Shown here one piece after another: positions 19,507 through 28,544 of a DNA stretch of 33,986 bases. Position numbers and translations under genes: made by a program. Positions within the stretch are counted from its first letter, which is position 1; each line of letters starts with the position of its first letter. The notes below the pieces were generated by a model, which was given only the letters and a program-made list of their open reading frames with translations, was not told where the DNA came from and searched no databases. The stretch spans positions 1 through 33,986 of the forward strand of contig JAJYXP010000023.1 of the NCBI GenBank assembly GCA_021801705.1, in the 5' to 3' direction. The DNA comes from Pseudomonadota bacterium (GTDB lineage: Bacteria > Pseudomonadota > Gammaproteobacteria > Burkholderiales > Sulfuricellaceae).

Positions 19507-22239
19507 ATGAGCGAAGTCAAATCCAGTTGTTGTTATTGTGGTGTGGGGTGCGGGGTCATTATTTCCGCCACGGACGGAAAGATCACCGGCGTCAGGGGCG
19601 ATCCCGACCATCCTGCCAATTACGGCCGCCTGTGCACCAAGGGTGCGGCCCTGCACCTGACCGCCGGCACCGATGCCCGCGCGCTTTATCCGTCGCTGCG
19701 CGATCCTGTCTTTCGCAACGACCCCGGACAGCACGGTCAGCGAGCGAGCTGGGATGAGGCGCTGGATTTCGCGGCGGACAAGTTCGCCGCCACCATCCGC
19801 GCCCACGGCCCGGACAGCGTCGCCTTCTACATTTCCGGCCAGCTCCTGACCGAGGACTATTACGTTTTCAACAAGCTCGCCAAGGGGCTGATCGGCACCA
19901 ATAACGTCGATAGCAATTCGCGCCTGTGCATGTCCTCGGCGGTGGCGGGATACAAGCAGACTCTGGGGATGGACGCGCCGCCGGCCTGCTATCAGGATAT
20001 CGACCACGCCCGGTGCATTTTCATTGCCGGCTCCAATACGGCCTACGCCCACCCGATCCTGTTTCGCCGCATCGAAGCGGCAAAACAGGCCAATCCGAAT
20101 CTCAAACTGATCGTGGTGGACCCGCGCCGCACCGATACCGCAGCGGCTGCCGACCTGCATCTGGGCCTGCTGCCCGGCACCGACGTGGCGCTGTTCAACG
20201 CCATGCTCCACGTCATGCTGTGGGAAGGACTGTGCGACCTGGATTACGTCCGCGCCCACAGCGACGGCTTCGACGCGCTCAAGGACACGGTGCGCGAGTA
20301 CACGCCGAAAGCGGCGGCGGAAATATGCGGCGTCGCGGCGGAAGACATCGTTCGGGCGGCCAAATGGTTCGGCGGTTCGCCCCCCACCCTGTCCCTCTAC
20401 TGCCAGGGGCTGAACCAGTCCAGCCACGGCACCGACAAGAACGCCGCCCTGATCAACCTGCACCTCGCCACCGGCCAGATCGGCAAGCCCGGAGCCGGAC
20501 CCTTTTCCCTCACCGGCCAGCCCAACGCCATGGGCGGGCGGGAAGTGGGCGGCATGGCCAACCTGCTCTCCGCCCATCGCGATCTCGCCAACTCCGAGCA
20601 TCGCGCCGAAGTGGCGCGGCTGTGGGGGGTGGACAGCGTGCCGGAAAAGCCCGGCAAGACCGCGGTGGACATGTTCGAGGCGCTGCGCAGGGGCGAGATC
20701 AAGGCGATCTGGATCGCCGGCACCAACCCCGCCCAGTCCCTGCCCAACCAGGCACTGGTGCGCGAAGCGCTGCAGCGGGCGGAGCTGGTGGTGGTGCAGG
20801 ATGCCTACCGCAACACCGATACGGCCGCCTATGCCGACCTGCTTTTGCCGGCTGCGACCTGGGGGGAAAAGGAAGGCAGCATGACCAATTCCGAGCGCCG
20901 CATCACCCATGTGCAGGCAGCGTGCCCACCTCCCGGCGAAGCGCGGGCGGACTGGGAAATTGCGGTGGATTTCGCGCGGCGGTTGGGCAACAAACTCGGC
21001 CACCCGCTGGCGCCCCGATTGTTCCCCTACGAAAACGTCGAACGGGTCTTCAACGAGCACCGCGAAACCACGCGCGGCCGCGATCTCGACATCACCGGCC
21101 TGTCCTATGCACTACTCGACGGCGACGGGCCGCAGCAATGGCCCTATCCGGAAGGCGCTGCGGCGGGGCGGGCGCGGCTGTATGCCGACGGGATCTTCCC
21201 CACCCCTAATGGCCGTGCCCAATTCGCCAACACCGTTTACCTGCCGGTGGCGGAGCAGACCTGCGCGCGCTACCCGCTCCATCTCAATACCGGCCGCCTG
21301 CGCGACCAGTGGCACGGCATGAGCCGCACCGGCACTGTGGCGCGCCTGTTCAGCCATGCCGAGGAGCCGCTGCTGTCGATGAACGGCGACGACATGCAGC
21401 GGCGCGGCCTGAACGATGGCGACCTGGTGCGGATCAGCAGCCGGCGCGGTCTATGCGTCACCCGTGTCGAGGCTGCGGCGGAAATGCGCCCGGCGCAGGT
21501 GTTTTTCCCCATGCACTGGGGCAGCCAGTTCATGAATTCGGCCGGTGCCAATGCACTGACGCCGGATGCCTGCGACCCGGTGTCGCACCAGCCGGAACTG
21601 AAGCATGCCGCGGTGCAGGTCGAAAAACTGCCGGATGCCTGGCGGATGGTCGCGCTGCGGCGCGGCGGCGCGCTTGCCCGCATGCCGCTGCTGCAGCCCC
21701 TGCTGGAACGCTTTCCTTATGCCTCGCTGGGCCTGTACGGCAAGGAGGAACCCTTGCTGGTGCTGCGCGCAGCGGGGGAAGAGGCGGTCGCCGATGAGCT
21801 GATTGCGGAGGTGGACCGCATCCTCGGCCTGGACAACGATGATGCCTCGGTCAACTACAGCGATGCCCGGCGCGGCATCGCGAAACGCATGCTGGTGGAG
21901 AACGGCGAAGTGGTGGGGGCGCGTCTGACCGGCGAAACGGCGGCGCGCGACTGGCTCAAGGAAATGATGGCGGACGGGCTGCCCTTCGAACAGATCCGGT
22001 TGTGGGCGTTGGCGCCGCTGAGCACTCCGCCTTGCGGCGGCGTGGCCCGGGGCCGTATCGTCTGCAACTGCAAGGATGTATCGGAACGTGAAATTTTGGC
22101 TGTACTGGAATGCGGCACCGGCCTGGCGCAATTGCAGCAAGACCTGAAATGCGGCACCGAGTGCGGTTCCTGCCTGCCGGAGCTGAAACGCATGAGCGCC
22201 GGCTGCCGGATGGCGGCGGCTGCGGCGGTGGGCGGCTGA
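19507..22239 (+). CDS. nasA: assimilatory nitrate reductase catalytic subunit
   Basis: NasA reduces nitrate to nitrite in the cytosol using a molybdopterin cofactor. The 910 residues start with the [4Fe-4S] motif CCYCGVGCG and LCTKG (Cys 8 or 9, 11, 15, 43), followed by the molybdopterin oxidoreductase domain with Cys in NSRLCMSSAV, the dinucleotide-binding domain (about 560-710) and a C-terminal BFD-like [2Fe-2S] domain (about 845-900, CNCKDVSE and CGTECGSC). The extra C-terminal cluster is typical of the NasA type that takes electrons without a separate small subunit. AAGGG lies 6 bases before the ATG. Confidence 0.95.
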   Translation: MSEVKSSCCYCGVGCGVIISATDGKITGVRGDPDHPANYGRLCTKGAALHLTAGTDARALYPSLRDPVFRNDPGQHGQRASWDEALDFAADKFAATIRAHGPDSVAFYISGQLLTEDYYVFNKLAKGLIGTNNVDSNSRLCMSSAVAGYKQTLGMDAPPACYQDIDHARCIFIAGSNTAYAHPILFRRIEAAKQANPNLKLIVVDPRRTDTAAAADLHLGLLPGTDVALFNAMLHVMLWEGLCDLDYVRAHSDGFDALKDTVREYTPKAAAEICGVAAEDIVRAAKWFGGSPPTLSLYCQGLNQSSHGTDKNAALINLHLATGQIGKPGAGPFSLTGQPNAMGGREVGGMANLLSAHRDLANSEHRAEVARLWGVDSVPEKPGKTAVDMFEALRRGEIKAIWIAGTNPAQSLPNQALVREALQRAELVVVQDAYRNTDTAAYADLLLPAATWGEKEGSMTNSERRITHVQAACPPPGEARADWEIAVDFARRLGNKLGHPLAPRLFPYENVERVFNEHRETTRGRDLDITGLSYALLDGDGPQQWPYPEGAAAGRARLYADGIFPTPNGRAQFANTVYLPVAEQTCARYPLHLNTGRLRDQWHGMSRTGTVARLFSHAEEPLLSMNGDDMQRRGLNDGDLVRISSRRGLCVTRVEAAAEMRPAQVFFPMHWGSQFMNSAGANALTPDACDPVSHQPELKHAAVQVEKLPDAWRMVALRRGGALARMPLLQPLLERFPYASLGLYGKEEPLLVLRAAGEEAVADELIAEVDRILGLDNDDASVNYSDARRGIAKRMLVENGEVVGARLTGETAARDWLKEMMADGLPFEQIRLWALAPLSTPPCGGVARGRIVCNCKDVSEREILAVLECGTGLAQLQQDLKCGTECGSCLPELKRMSAGCRMAAAAAVGG

Positions 22240-22284
22240 TATCCGGTATGGATTGGTAAAAACTGATAGTCAAGGAGTAATGGT

Positions 22285-24762
22285 ATGCAAAAAATGAAAC
22301 TGGTAATGGTCGGCAACGGCATGGCCGGGGTGCGCACCCTGGAGGAAGTGCTCAGGCTGGCGCCGGAACTGTACGACATCACGGTGTTCGGTGCCGAACC
22401 TCACGCCAACTACAACCGTATCCTGCTTTCCCCGGTGCTGGCCGGCGAACAGACGATCAAAGACATCATGCTCAACGATGTCGACTGGTACCGGGAGAAT
22501 GGCATCACCCTGCATCTCAACAGGAAAGTGGTCAGGATCGACCGCAAGGCGCGGGTGGTCTACGCCGAGGACGGCAGCAGCGCGGAGTACGACCGCCTGA
22601 TTCTGGCCACCGGCTCCACCCCGTTCATCCTGCCGGTGCCGGGCAACGACCTGCAAGGCGTGATCGGTTTCCGCGACATCCACGATGTGGACGCCATGAT
22701 TGCGGCCTCGAAATCGTATAAGCATGCGGTGGTGATCGGCGGCGGCCTGCTCGGCCTGGAAGCGGCCAACGGACTCAAGCTGCGCGGCATGGACGTGACC
22801 GTGGTGCATATCTCGGACTGGCTGCTGGAACGTCAACTGGACCAGACCGCAGCCAGATTGCTGCAGAAGAACCTGGAGGACAAGGGGCTCAAGTTCCTGC
22901 TCAAGAAGCAGACCGCAGCAATTTTGCCGGTGCCGGCCCTCTCTCCTAACTCTCCCCCGCAGGGGGAGAGGGACGATGTCCCCACGCTGCGCGTGGGGGG
23001 GGTTAGATTTACCGATGGCAGCGAAATCCCCGCCGACCTGGTGGTGATGGCGGTCGGCATCCGCCCCAACACGGCGCTGGCGGAATCGGCCGGCATCCAC
23101 TGCAACCGCGGCATCGTGGTCAATGACACCATGCAGACCTACGATCCGCGCATCTACGCCATCGGCGAATGCGTCAACCATCGCGGCACGGCCTATGGCC
23201 TGGTTGCGCCGCTGTTCGAAATGGCCAAGGTGTGCGCCAATCACCTGGCGCAAATGGGCATCGGCCGCTACACCGGCTCGGTGACCTCGACCAAGCTCAA
23301 GGTGACCGGCATCGACCTGTTTTCCGCCGGCAACTTCAGCGGCGGCGGCAAAACCGAGAACATTCTGCTCTCCGACCCGGTGGGCGGGGTTTACAAGAAG
23401 CTGGTGATCCAGGACAACAAGCTGGTGGGCGCCTGTTTGTACGGCGATACGGTGGACGGCGCCTGGTATTTCCAGTTGCTGCGCGAAGGCCGCGACATTG
23501 CCGGCATCCGCGACCATCTCATGTTCGGCCAGAGCCACGTCGGCGACGTCGGTCACCAGGGCCACAACAAGGCAGCCGCGATGTCCGACGAGATGGAGGT
23601 GTGCGGCTGCAACGGCGTGTGCAAGGGAACCATCGTCAAGGCGATCAAGGAAAAAGGCCTGTTCACCCTGGAAGATGTGCGCAAGCACACCAAGGCGTCA
23701 TCCTCATGCGGTTCCTGCACCGGGCTGGTGGAGCAGATTCTGGCCTCCATCCTGGGCGGCGACTATTCACCGGCCCCGGCCGCGAAATCCCTGTGCGGCT
23801 GCACCGATCATACCCACGAAGAGGTGCGCGCCGCGATACGCGAGCACAAGCTGCTTTCCATTCCGGACACCATGAAATTCATGGAATGGCGCACCCCCAA
23901 CGGCTGCGCCAGTTGCCGTCCGGCACTCAACTACTACCTGCTTTCGACCTGGCCGCACGAGGCCAGGGACGATCCCCAGTCGCGCTTCATCAACGAGCGC
24001 GCCCACGCCAACATCCAGAAAGACGGCACCTATTCCGTGGTGCCGCGCATGTGGGGCGGCACCACCAACTCCGGCGAATTGCGCCGCATCGCCGACGTGG
24101 CCGACAAATACCAGGTGCCGATGATACGCGTCACCGGCGGCCAGCGCATCGACCTGTTCGGCATCAAGAAAGAGGACCTGCCCAAGATATGGGCCGAGCT
24201 CGACATGCCTTCCGGGCACGCTTACGCCAAGGCGCTGAGAACGGTAAAAACCTGCATCGGCACTGAGTTCTGCCGCTTCGGCACGCAGAATTCGACCCAG
24301 ATGGGGATAGACCTGGAAAAAGCCTTTTACAAGATGTGGGCGCCGCACAAGGTCAAGCTCGCCGTTTCGGGCTGTCCGCGCAACTGCGCCGAAGCCGCGA
24401 TCAAGGACGTGGGCGTGATCGGGGTGGATTCGGGCTGGGAAATCTACGTCGGCGGCAACGGCGGCATCAAGACCGAAGTGGCGGAATTCCTGGTCAAGGT
24501 CAAAACCGCCGAAGAAGTTCTGGAATACAGCGGCGCATTCCTCCAGATCTACCGTGAAGAAGCGCGCTACCTCGACCGTACCGTGCACTGGATACAGCGG
24601 GTGGGCATGGATTACGTCAAGAAGCGGGTGCTGGACGACGACGAGGGCCGCAAGGCCGCCTATCAGCGCCTGATGTACGCCATCCAGGCCGAGAAAGACC
24701 CGTGGGCGGAACGCGCCAGGGAAGGCGTGGCGAAGCACGAATTTGAAACGCTGGCGGTTTGA
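22285..24762 (+). CDS. nirB: nitrite reductase (NADH) large subunit with inserted hairpin repeat
   Basis: NirB reduces nitrite to ammonium in the cytosol with NADH. The 825 residues show FAD and NAD domains (MVGNGMAGVRTLEEVL at the start; VVIGGGLLGLEAANGL), two BFD-type [2Fe-2S] regions (CGCNGVC...CGSC; CGCTDHT...CASC), and the sirohaem/[4Fe-4S] half-domains with C657, C663, C697 and C701 (CIGTEFC, SGCPRNC). Residues about 218-236 (ALSPNSPPQGERDDVPTLR) come from a double hairpin repeat inserted in a surface loop of the NAD domain. The frame remains open. It is 45 bases after nasA with AAGGAG ahead of the ATG. Confidence 0.95.
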   Translation: MQKMKLVMVGNGMAGVRTLEEVLRLAPELYDITVFGAEPHANYNRILLSPVLAGEQTIKDIMLNDVDWYRENGITLHLNRKVVRIDRKARVVYAEDGSSAEYDRLILATGSTPFILPVPGNDLQGVIGFRDIHDVDAMIAASKSYKHAVVIGGGLLGLEAANGLKLRGMDVTVVHISDWLLERQLDQTAARLLQKNLEDKGLKFLLKKQTAAILPVPALSPNSPPQGERDDVPTLRVGGVRFTDGSEIPADLVVMAVGIRPNTALAESAGIHCNRGIVVNDTMQTYDPRIYAIGECVNHRGTAYGLVAPLFEMAKVCANHLAQMGIGRYTGSVTSTKLKVTGIDLFSAGNFSGGGKTENILLSDPVGGVYKKLVIQDNKLVGACLYGDTVDGAWYFQLLREGRDIAGIRDHLMFGQSHVGDVGHQGHNKAAAMSDEMEVCGCNGVCKGTIVKAIKEKGLFTLEDVRKHTKASSSCGSCTGLVEQILASILGGDYSPAPAAKSLCGCTDHTHEEVRAAIREHKLLSIPDTMKFMEWRTPNGCASCRPALNYYLLSTWPHEARDDPQSRFINERAHANIQKDGTYSVVPRMWGGTTNSGELRRIADVADKYQVPMIRVTGGQRIDLFGIKKEDLPKIWAELDMPSGHAYAKALRTVKTCIGTEFCRFGTQNSTQMGIDLEKAFYKMWAPHKVKLAVSGCPRNCAEAAIKDVGVIGVDSGWEIYVGGNGGIKTEVAEFLVKVKTAEEVLEYSGAFLQIYREEARYLDRTVHWIQRVGMDYVKKRVLDDDEGRKAAYQRLMYAIQAEKDPWAERAREGVAKHEFETLAV
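22950..22998. repeat. double hairpin inside nirB
   Basis: Two perfect hairpins sit in tandem: CTCTCCCCC-GCA-GGGGGAGAG (22950-22970) and CCCCACGC-TGC-GCGTGGGG (22980-22998). The second ends in a run of eight G (22995-23002). The first matches the style of the CTCTCCC...GGGAGAG repeats widespread between genes in proteobacteria (from memory). Here both are translated. Confidence 0.85.
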
Positions 24763-24780
24763 ATCGGTTAGGCGCTAGAT

Positions 24781-24858
24781 TCAGTCATGTTGAATGTGCG
24801 TGATTTTCTTGTAGGGCCGAATTCATTCGGCCAAATGTGCGAATGAATTCGCACCTAC
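24781..24858. repeat. double-palindrome repeat, copy 1
   Basis: Contains GGCCGAATTCATTCGGCC next to GTGCGAATGAATTCGCAC, preceded by TTGAATGTGCGTGATTTTCT. A near-identical inverted copy lies at 30456-30533, differing at only a few positions over about 75 bases. It follows the nirB stop and may end its transcript. Confidence 0.9.
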
Positions 24859-24877
24859 AAAGAACGTACAGTCGTTT

Positions 24878-25008
24878 TAACCCAGATTATCCATTAGAGC
24901 CAAAACACCGCTGTGGGAGCGGCGCCCTCGCCGCGATTTGCGGCCGCATTCGCGCCGGGGGCGGCGCTCCTACATGCACGAGCATTCCAATGGACAATCT
25001 GGGTTTAA
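24878..25008. repeat. composite inverted repeat in the nirB-nirD gap
   Basis: The outer arms AACCCAGATTATCCATTAG (24879-24897) and its inverted partner (24987-25006) differ at two positions. They enclose a GC-rich palindromic core from CTGTGGGAGCGGCG to CGGCGCTCCTACA (about 24910-24974). The form resembles a MITE or REP cluster. It separates nirD from nirB. Confidence 0.85.
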
Positions 25009-25052
25009 GTTGACTGACAACTAGATAATTTACACATACAGGAGTTTTCACA

Positions 25053-25364
25053 ATGAGCAATTGGATCAAGGTAGTGCCCCTGAACGAGATTCCCAAACTC
25101 GGGGCACGCGTGGTGCGGCATAATGGCCGGGACATTGCAGTGTTTCGCAACGACGGCGACGGGGTGTTCGCCATGAACGACAAGTGCCCGCACAAGGGCG
25201 GCCCGCTGTCGCAGGGCATCGTTTCCGGCAACAGCGTCACCTGCCCGATGCACGGGATGAACATCAGCCTCGCCGACGGCAAGGCTGTGGCCCCGGATGA
25301 AGGCTGCGTGGGCACTTACCCCGTCAAGGTGGAAGCGGGCGTGGTCTATTTACAGATCATGTAG
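25053..25364 (+). CDS. nirD: nitrite reductase (NADH) small subunit, Rieske type
   Basis: A 103-residue NirD. It retains a full Rieske [2Fe-2S] ligand set: C45 and H47 in CPHKGGPLSQG, C64 and H67 in CPMHGM. Escherichia coli NirD has lost these ligands, so this is the cluster-bearing form. It partners NirB in ammonium-forming nitrite reduction. CAGGAG precedes the ATG. It is 290 bases after nirB, an unusually long gap filled by two repeat elements; it may rely on read-through or a promoter I cannot identify. Confidence 0.93.
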   Translation: MSNWIKVVPLNEIPKLGARVVRHNGRDIAVFRNDGDGVFAMNDKCPHKGGPLSQGIVSGNSVTCPMHGMNISLADGKAVAPDEGCVGTYPVKVEAGVVYLQIM

Positions 25365-25397
25365 GCGGGTTCGCCCCGGCGCGCGGGCATGCGCGCA

Positions 25398-27971
25398 TCA
25401 TGGAGGGTTCTGGCACGTAGCGCCCATCCAGCCCGACCCGCAGCCCCCGGTGCCGGTTCTGTTGCTGGTGCTGCCCTGGCTGTTGGCGATGAGGTTGGCG
25501 CCGGTCTTGCCCGCCGAACCGCAATCCGACGCCGACCAGTTGCCGCTGGCTTTAAAATTGACGATCTTGTTTTTCGCCTTGAAATAGTAGGGTTCCTTGG
25601 AGTAATAATTCGAACTGCCAGAGATGGCCACTTCCTTGCTGCCACTTTGCCCAGCCTCTGCGCCGACGTCGTTCAGGTTGACCAGAAACGCCTTGTTTTT
25701 CCAGCCGTGCGGCACCAGCACGTGACACCAGGTGCAGCGCAGTTCACCGACCCTGGATGTATGGTATTGGTGCAGATTGGTATAAGAACCATTAGAGAAG
25801 CCGGAACTTTTTGCTGTGCCCCCCCAACCACGGCCGCCCCAGCTCGCGCTGACATAGTTTGCTTTATCGTGACACTTGAGACACAGACGATTGGTCGTGG
25901 CCGTCGAATCGGCCCACTCCCCCTTGAGCATGAAGTTATTGCTCGATCCATGGGTTCCCCACGCCGGAGCGGCATTGTCGGGAATCACCGACGTGGTCGA
26001 GGTGACGTTCTCTCCATGGCAGTCGGTGCAATACATCGTCTGCGTGCCGACGTTGTCCATCCATGGCTGCAGCATATTGCCACCGGCTATGGTGATGGCT
26101 CGCTGCGCGAGGGTGCGCCCGGTCGGGGCCATCACCGGATGCCAGGAGCGATGGTTGTTGGTATTGTAGGCGCTATCCGCCCCGGCATCCGTGCCCATAT
26201 TCAATGGCTCGCCCTGATGCGTCGCCGGGGCCTGGAATTCCTTGGCCTGGTTGGTGTACTGCGTATGATTCATGGTTCCGGATGGCGTGCCCGGCGAGCC
26301 GAGCAAGGGCCGGTTGCCGGTGGGGTAGACATTGTTGTCCGCATAGCCGTAGTTGGAATGGCATTTCAGGCAAATCTGGTATTCCCGAGTCACATAGGTT
26401 GCGCTGGTGGCGCTATTGCTGTTGGTGCCCGGATCACCCCGTTTGACCGTAAATGCGGAGGGCATGACGTGAAAGGAATTCGAGGGATAGGTCGGCTCGA
26501 CGCCCCAACTGCCGCGCAGCGCGCCCGACGCGATATTGGTGTGCAGCATCGAGCTGTCGACATGCGGATGCGTGCCCACCCCGTCCGGCGCGCCGGTGAT
26601 CGAGCCGGGCGGATTGCCGCGAAAATCGCGGAAATTCACCACCCGGTGCGGATTGTGGCAATCGGAGCATTCGGCATGGCGGTTGTTCAGGTTTGTCGCT
26701 CCGAGCTTGTCGCGCGATTCGAGCAGATCCTTGCCGCACTGGCCGGCCGGCGTGGGCGTATTGGCGCAATTGGCCAGCGCGCTGTCATTGAAATTGCCGC
26801 CGATGTCGTGCACCTCGGTGACCGCCGCCTGCTCGCTTGACTTGATCGGCATGTGCCGTGGCAGCGCAAAGGAAGTCTTGATGTCGTTAATGGCCAGGAA
26901 CCCGGTCACGGCCGAGGCGGCGCTGGTGGTGTGGCACTGGTAGCAGGTTTCCTCCAGCGCCGAACCGCCGCCGGTTTTGGGCGAGGCGGCGCTGTCCGTG
27001 CCCTCGCGCAGCAAACGCCGCGCGCCCTGCACGGTATGCGTGTCGTGGCAGTTCAGGCAGGCCGCCTGCCACACCTGGGTGGTGGCCGGGAACTCGCGCT
27101 GTGCGGCGGCAGCCGCGGTATAGGCTTGCGTCGCCACCTGGCTGTTGGCGTGCGTCGAGTAGGCCCAGGACAAGCCCCCCTTGTCATGACAGGCCAGGCA
27201 GACGATGTCGGTGGACTGGCTGAATGAGGCGCCGGGCTGTGCCGCCTGCAGGCGGTTCATGCGCAGGAACTTGGCGTTCGCATCCGCGGTGTCCTTCATA
27301 TGCGGGTCATGGCAGGTCGCGCACTGCATCTGGTTGTTTTCCAGCGGCATCTTCGGCTTCGGGCTGACGCCCGCCTGGCGGTTGCCGACGACGGGATTGC
27401 CGGAGATCTGGCGCAGTTCGCCGTCAGCGCTGGCGAGGGTGTCGTTGTAGGTGAAGGAAATGGGGTGGTCGTTGGTCAGGTTGATGCCCAGGTTGCGCGT
27501 ATAGCCGGTGGTCGTGCCGCTGCCGGGCGGCATGTAGGCCGGCGACGTGGCCACGCCGCCGATCGTCATCGCGATGGTGGGATCGCTCGCGCCATTGAGC
27601 ACGTTGACCTTGTCGACCGCCATCGTGCCGTCGTGGCACGACAGGCAGAGCTTGGAGCTGCCGCCGGGCGCGGCCGCCATTTCCGCCGCGCTGGCCTCGA
27701 TCGAGCTGGATGTATAGGGGGTATAGGTGGCCGTGGACAATTTGCGGTTCCACAGCGGCGACGGCACGGTGGTATCCGCGCTGTGAGGCGTATGGCAGAA
27801 CACGCAAACCTGCGTTTCGGAGGCGGCCTTGAGGGTGCCGGTTCCGGTGACGGAGAGGTTGTGCGGGGTGTTGCGCACATCCGATATCTTGGCGGCCTGC
27901 ACCACGCCCACCGCCAGCAGCACGGCAAGGCCGGCCGGAACCGCCCGGAAACGTTTATGCCACGGCATCAT
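25398..27971 (-). CDS. undecahaem c-type cytochrome
   Basis: An 857-residue exported protein with a signal peptide (about 1-26) and eleven CxxCH haem-binding motifs: CVFCH, CLSCH, CATCH, CLACH, CLNCH, CYQCH, CSDCH, CLKCH, CTDCH, CLKCH, CTWCH. Several are followed by DPH, DTH or NPH, which is common in multihaem electron carriers. The C-terminal 100 residues lack haem sites but hold three Cys. It probably carries electrons in the periplasm or at the outer membrane; donor and acceptor are unknown. Start is the first of two adjacent ATGs (ATGATG); GGGAGG sits 3 bases before the first and 6 before the second. It overlaps the stop of the NHL remnant. Confidence 0.93.
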   Translation of the reverse strand: MMPWHKRFRAVPAGLAVLLAVGVVQAAKISDVRNTPHNLSVTGTGTLKAASETQVCVFCHTPHSADTTVPSPLWNRKLSTATYTPYTSSSIEASAAEMAAAPGGSSKLCLSCHDGTMAVDKVNVLNGASDPTIAMTIGGVATSPAYMPPGSGTTTGYTRNLGINLTNDHPISFTYNDTLASADGELRQISGNPVVGNRQAGVSPKPKMPLENNQMQCATCHDPHMKDTADANAKFLRMNRLQAAQPGASFSQSTDIVCLACHDKGGLSWAYSTHANSQVATQAYTAAAAAQREFPATTQVWQAACLNCHDTHTVQGARRLLREGTDSAASPKTGGGSALEETCYQCHTTSAASAVTGFLAINDIKTSFALPRHMPIKSSEQAAVTEVHDIGGNFNDSALANCANTPTPAGQCGKDLLESRDKLGATNLNNRHAECSDCHNPHRVVNFRDFRGNPPGSITGAPDGVGTHPHVDSSMLHTNIASGALRGSWGVEPTYPSNSFHVMPSAFTVKRGDPGTNSNSATSATYVTREYQICLKCHSNYGYADNNVYPTGNRPLLGSPGTPSGTMNHTQYTNQAKEFQAPATHQGEPLNMGTDAGADSAYNTNNHRSWHPVMAPTGRTLAQRAITIAGGNMLQPWMDNVGTQTMYCTDCHGENVTSTTSVIPDNAAPAWGTHGSSNNFMLKGEWADSTATTNRLCLKCHDKANYVSASWGGRGWGGTAKSSGFSNGSYTNLHQYHTSRVGELRCTWCHVLVPHGWKNKAFLVNLNDVGAEAGQSGSKEVAISGSSNYYSKEPYYFKAKNKIVNFKASGNWSASDCGSAGKTGANLIANSQGSTSNRTGTGGCGSGWMGATCQNPP

Positions 27972-28144
27972 CCGCCTCCCAGGAATTGAAAAATGACGAC
28001 ACGCCCGTTGAACATGTCAGCCACATAGATCCGCCCCTGCGGGTCGCTCCAGACGCCCGCCGGCAGGTAAAACTGGCCAATTTCCTTGCCAGTGCCGCCG
28101 AGGGGCATGAGGAAGCTTCCCTGTATCGTTGTGTACCAGAAACC
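27968..28144 (-). pseudogene. C-terminal remnant of an NHL-repeat protein
   Basis: A 58-codon open stretch with no start reads GTGKEIGQFYLPAGVWSDPQ then GRIYVADMFNGRVVIFQFLG and stop. This is the classic last blade of an NHL beta-propeller (LPxGVxxDxxGxIYVADxxNxRV). A stop codon (28145-28147) lies just upstream, so the first part of the gene is gone. Its TGA overlaps the cytochrome ATG as ATGA, so the intact gene was once translated together with the cytochrome. NHL proteins are often encoded beside multihaem cytochromes. Confidence 0.82.
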
Positions 28145-28204
28145 TTACACAATATTAAACGAAACATAAGGATAAGTCTTGGTTTTTTGTCGGTTGGCCA
28201 AGTC

Positions 28205-28234
28205 TTGTCACAAGAGGGCTGTTCGCGGTATTAT
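28205..28234 (+). promoter_or_regulatory. possible sigma70 promoter of tRNA-Asp
   Basis: TTGTCA (28205-28210), 18 bases, TATTAT (28229-28234). This would give a leader of about 140 bases before the tRNA. The leader holds a CCATCGC-AAG-GCGATGG hairpin at 28309-28325. The rest of the 28145-28379 gap shows no gene. Confidence 0.45.
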
Positions 28235-28379
28235 TCGCAGGATTGAACCGGAGCGTGAGCGCATGTTGCGCACGATGTTCAAACAGTTGATTTTATGGTG
28301 TAAAGATACCATCGCAAGGCGATGGGCCGGCGGTTCAAACCCCAACCGCGATCAGCAGTTGTTTGTAATTCAAGTTTAT

Positions 28380-28456
28380 GGAGTGGTAGTTCAGTTGGTT
28401 AGAATACCGGCCTGTCACGCCGGGGGTCGCGGGTTCGAGTCCCGTCCACTCCGCCA
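28380..28456 (+). tRNA. tRNA-Asp (GTC)
   Basis: A 77-base tRNA. Acceptor arms GGAGTGG and CCACTCC pair fully and are followed by G and an encoded CCA. The D arm is TAGTTCAGTTGGTTAGAA, the anticodon stem CCGGC/GCCGG encloses CTGTCAC with anticodon GTC, and the T loop is GTTCGAGTC. It is followed at once by a terminator. Confidence 0.97.
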
Positions 28457-28459
28457 TAC

Positions 28460-28490
28460 ATGGGCGAACGCTGTTTCGCCCATTCTTTTT
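28460..28490 (+). terminator. rho-independent terminator after tRNA-Asp
   Basis: ATGGGCGAA, loop CGCTGT, TTCGCCCAT, then TCTTTTT. A 9-base perfect stem with T-tract starting 4 bases after the tRNA CCA end. Confidence 0.92.
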
Positions 28491-28544
28491 GTGCTGCCCC
28501 GCTAGTACTGGGGCGCTGAACATTTACATTTCGGTGATTGCATT

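Noticed and set aside
28325-28365. T-loop-like string GGTTCAAACC upstream of tRNA-Asp considered as a second tRNA
   Set aside because: The five bases on each side do not pair, and no acceptor or anticodon arm can be built around it.
28179-28505. Plus-strand open frame of 108 codons over tRNA-Asp
   Set aside because: It runs through the tRNA and its terminator and has no protein-like character.
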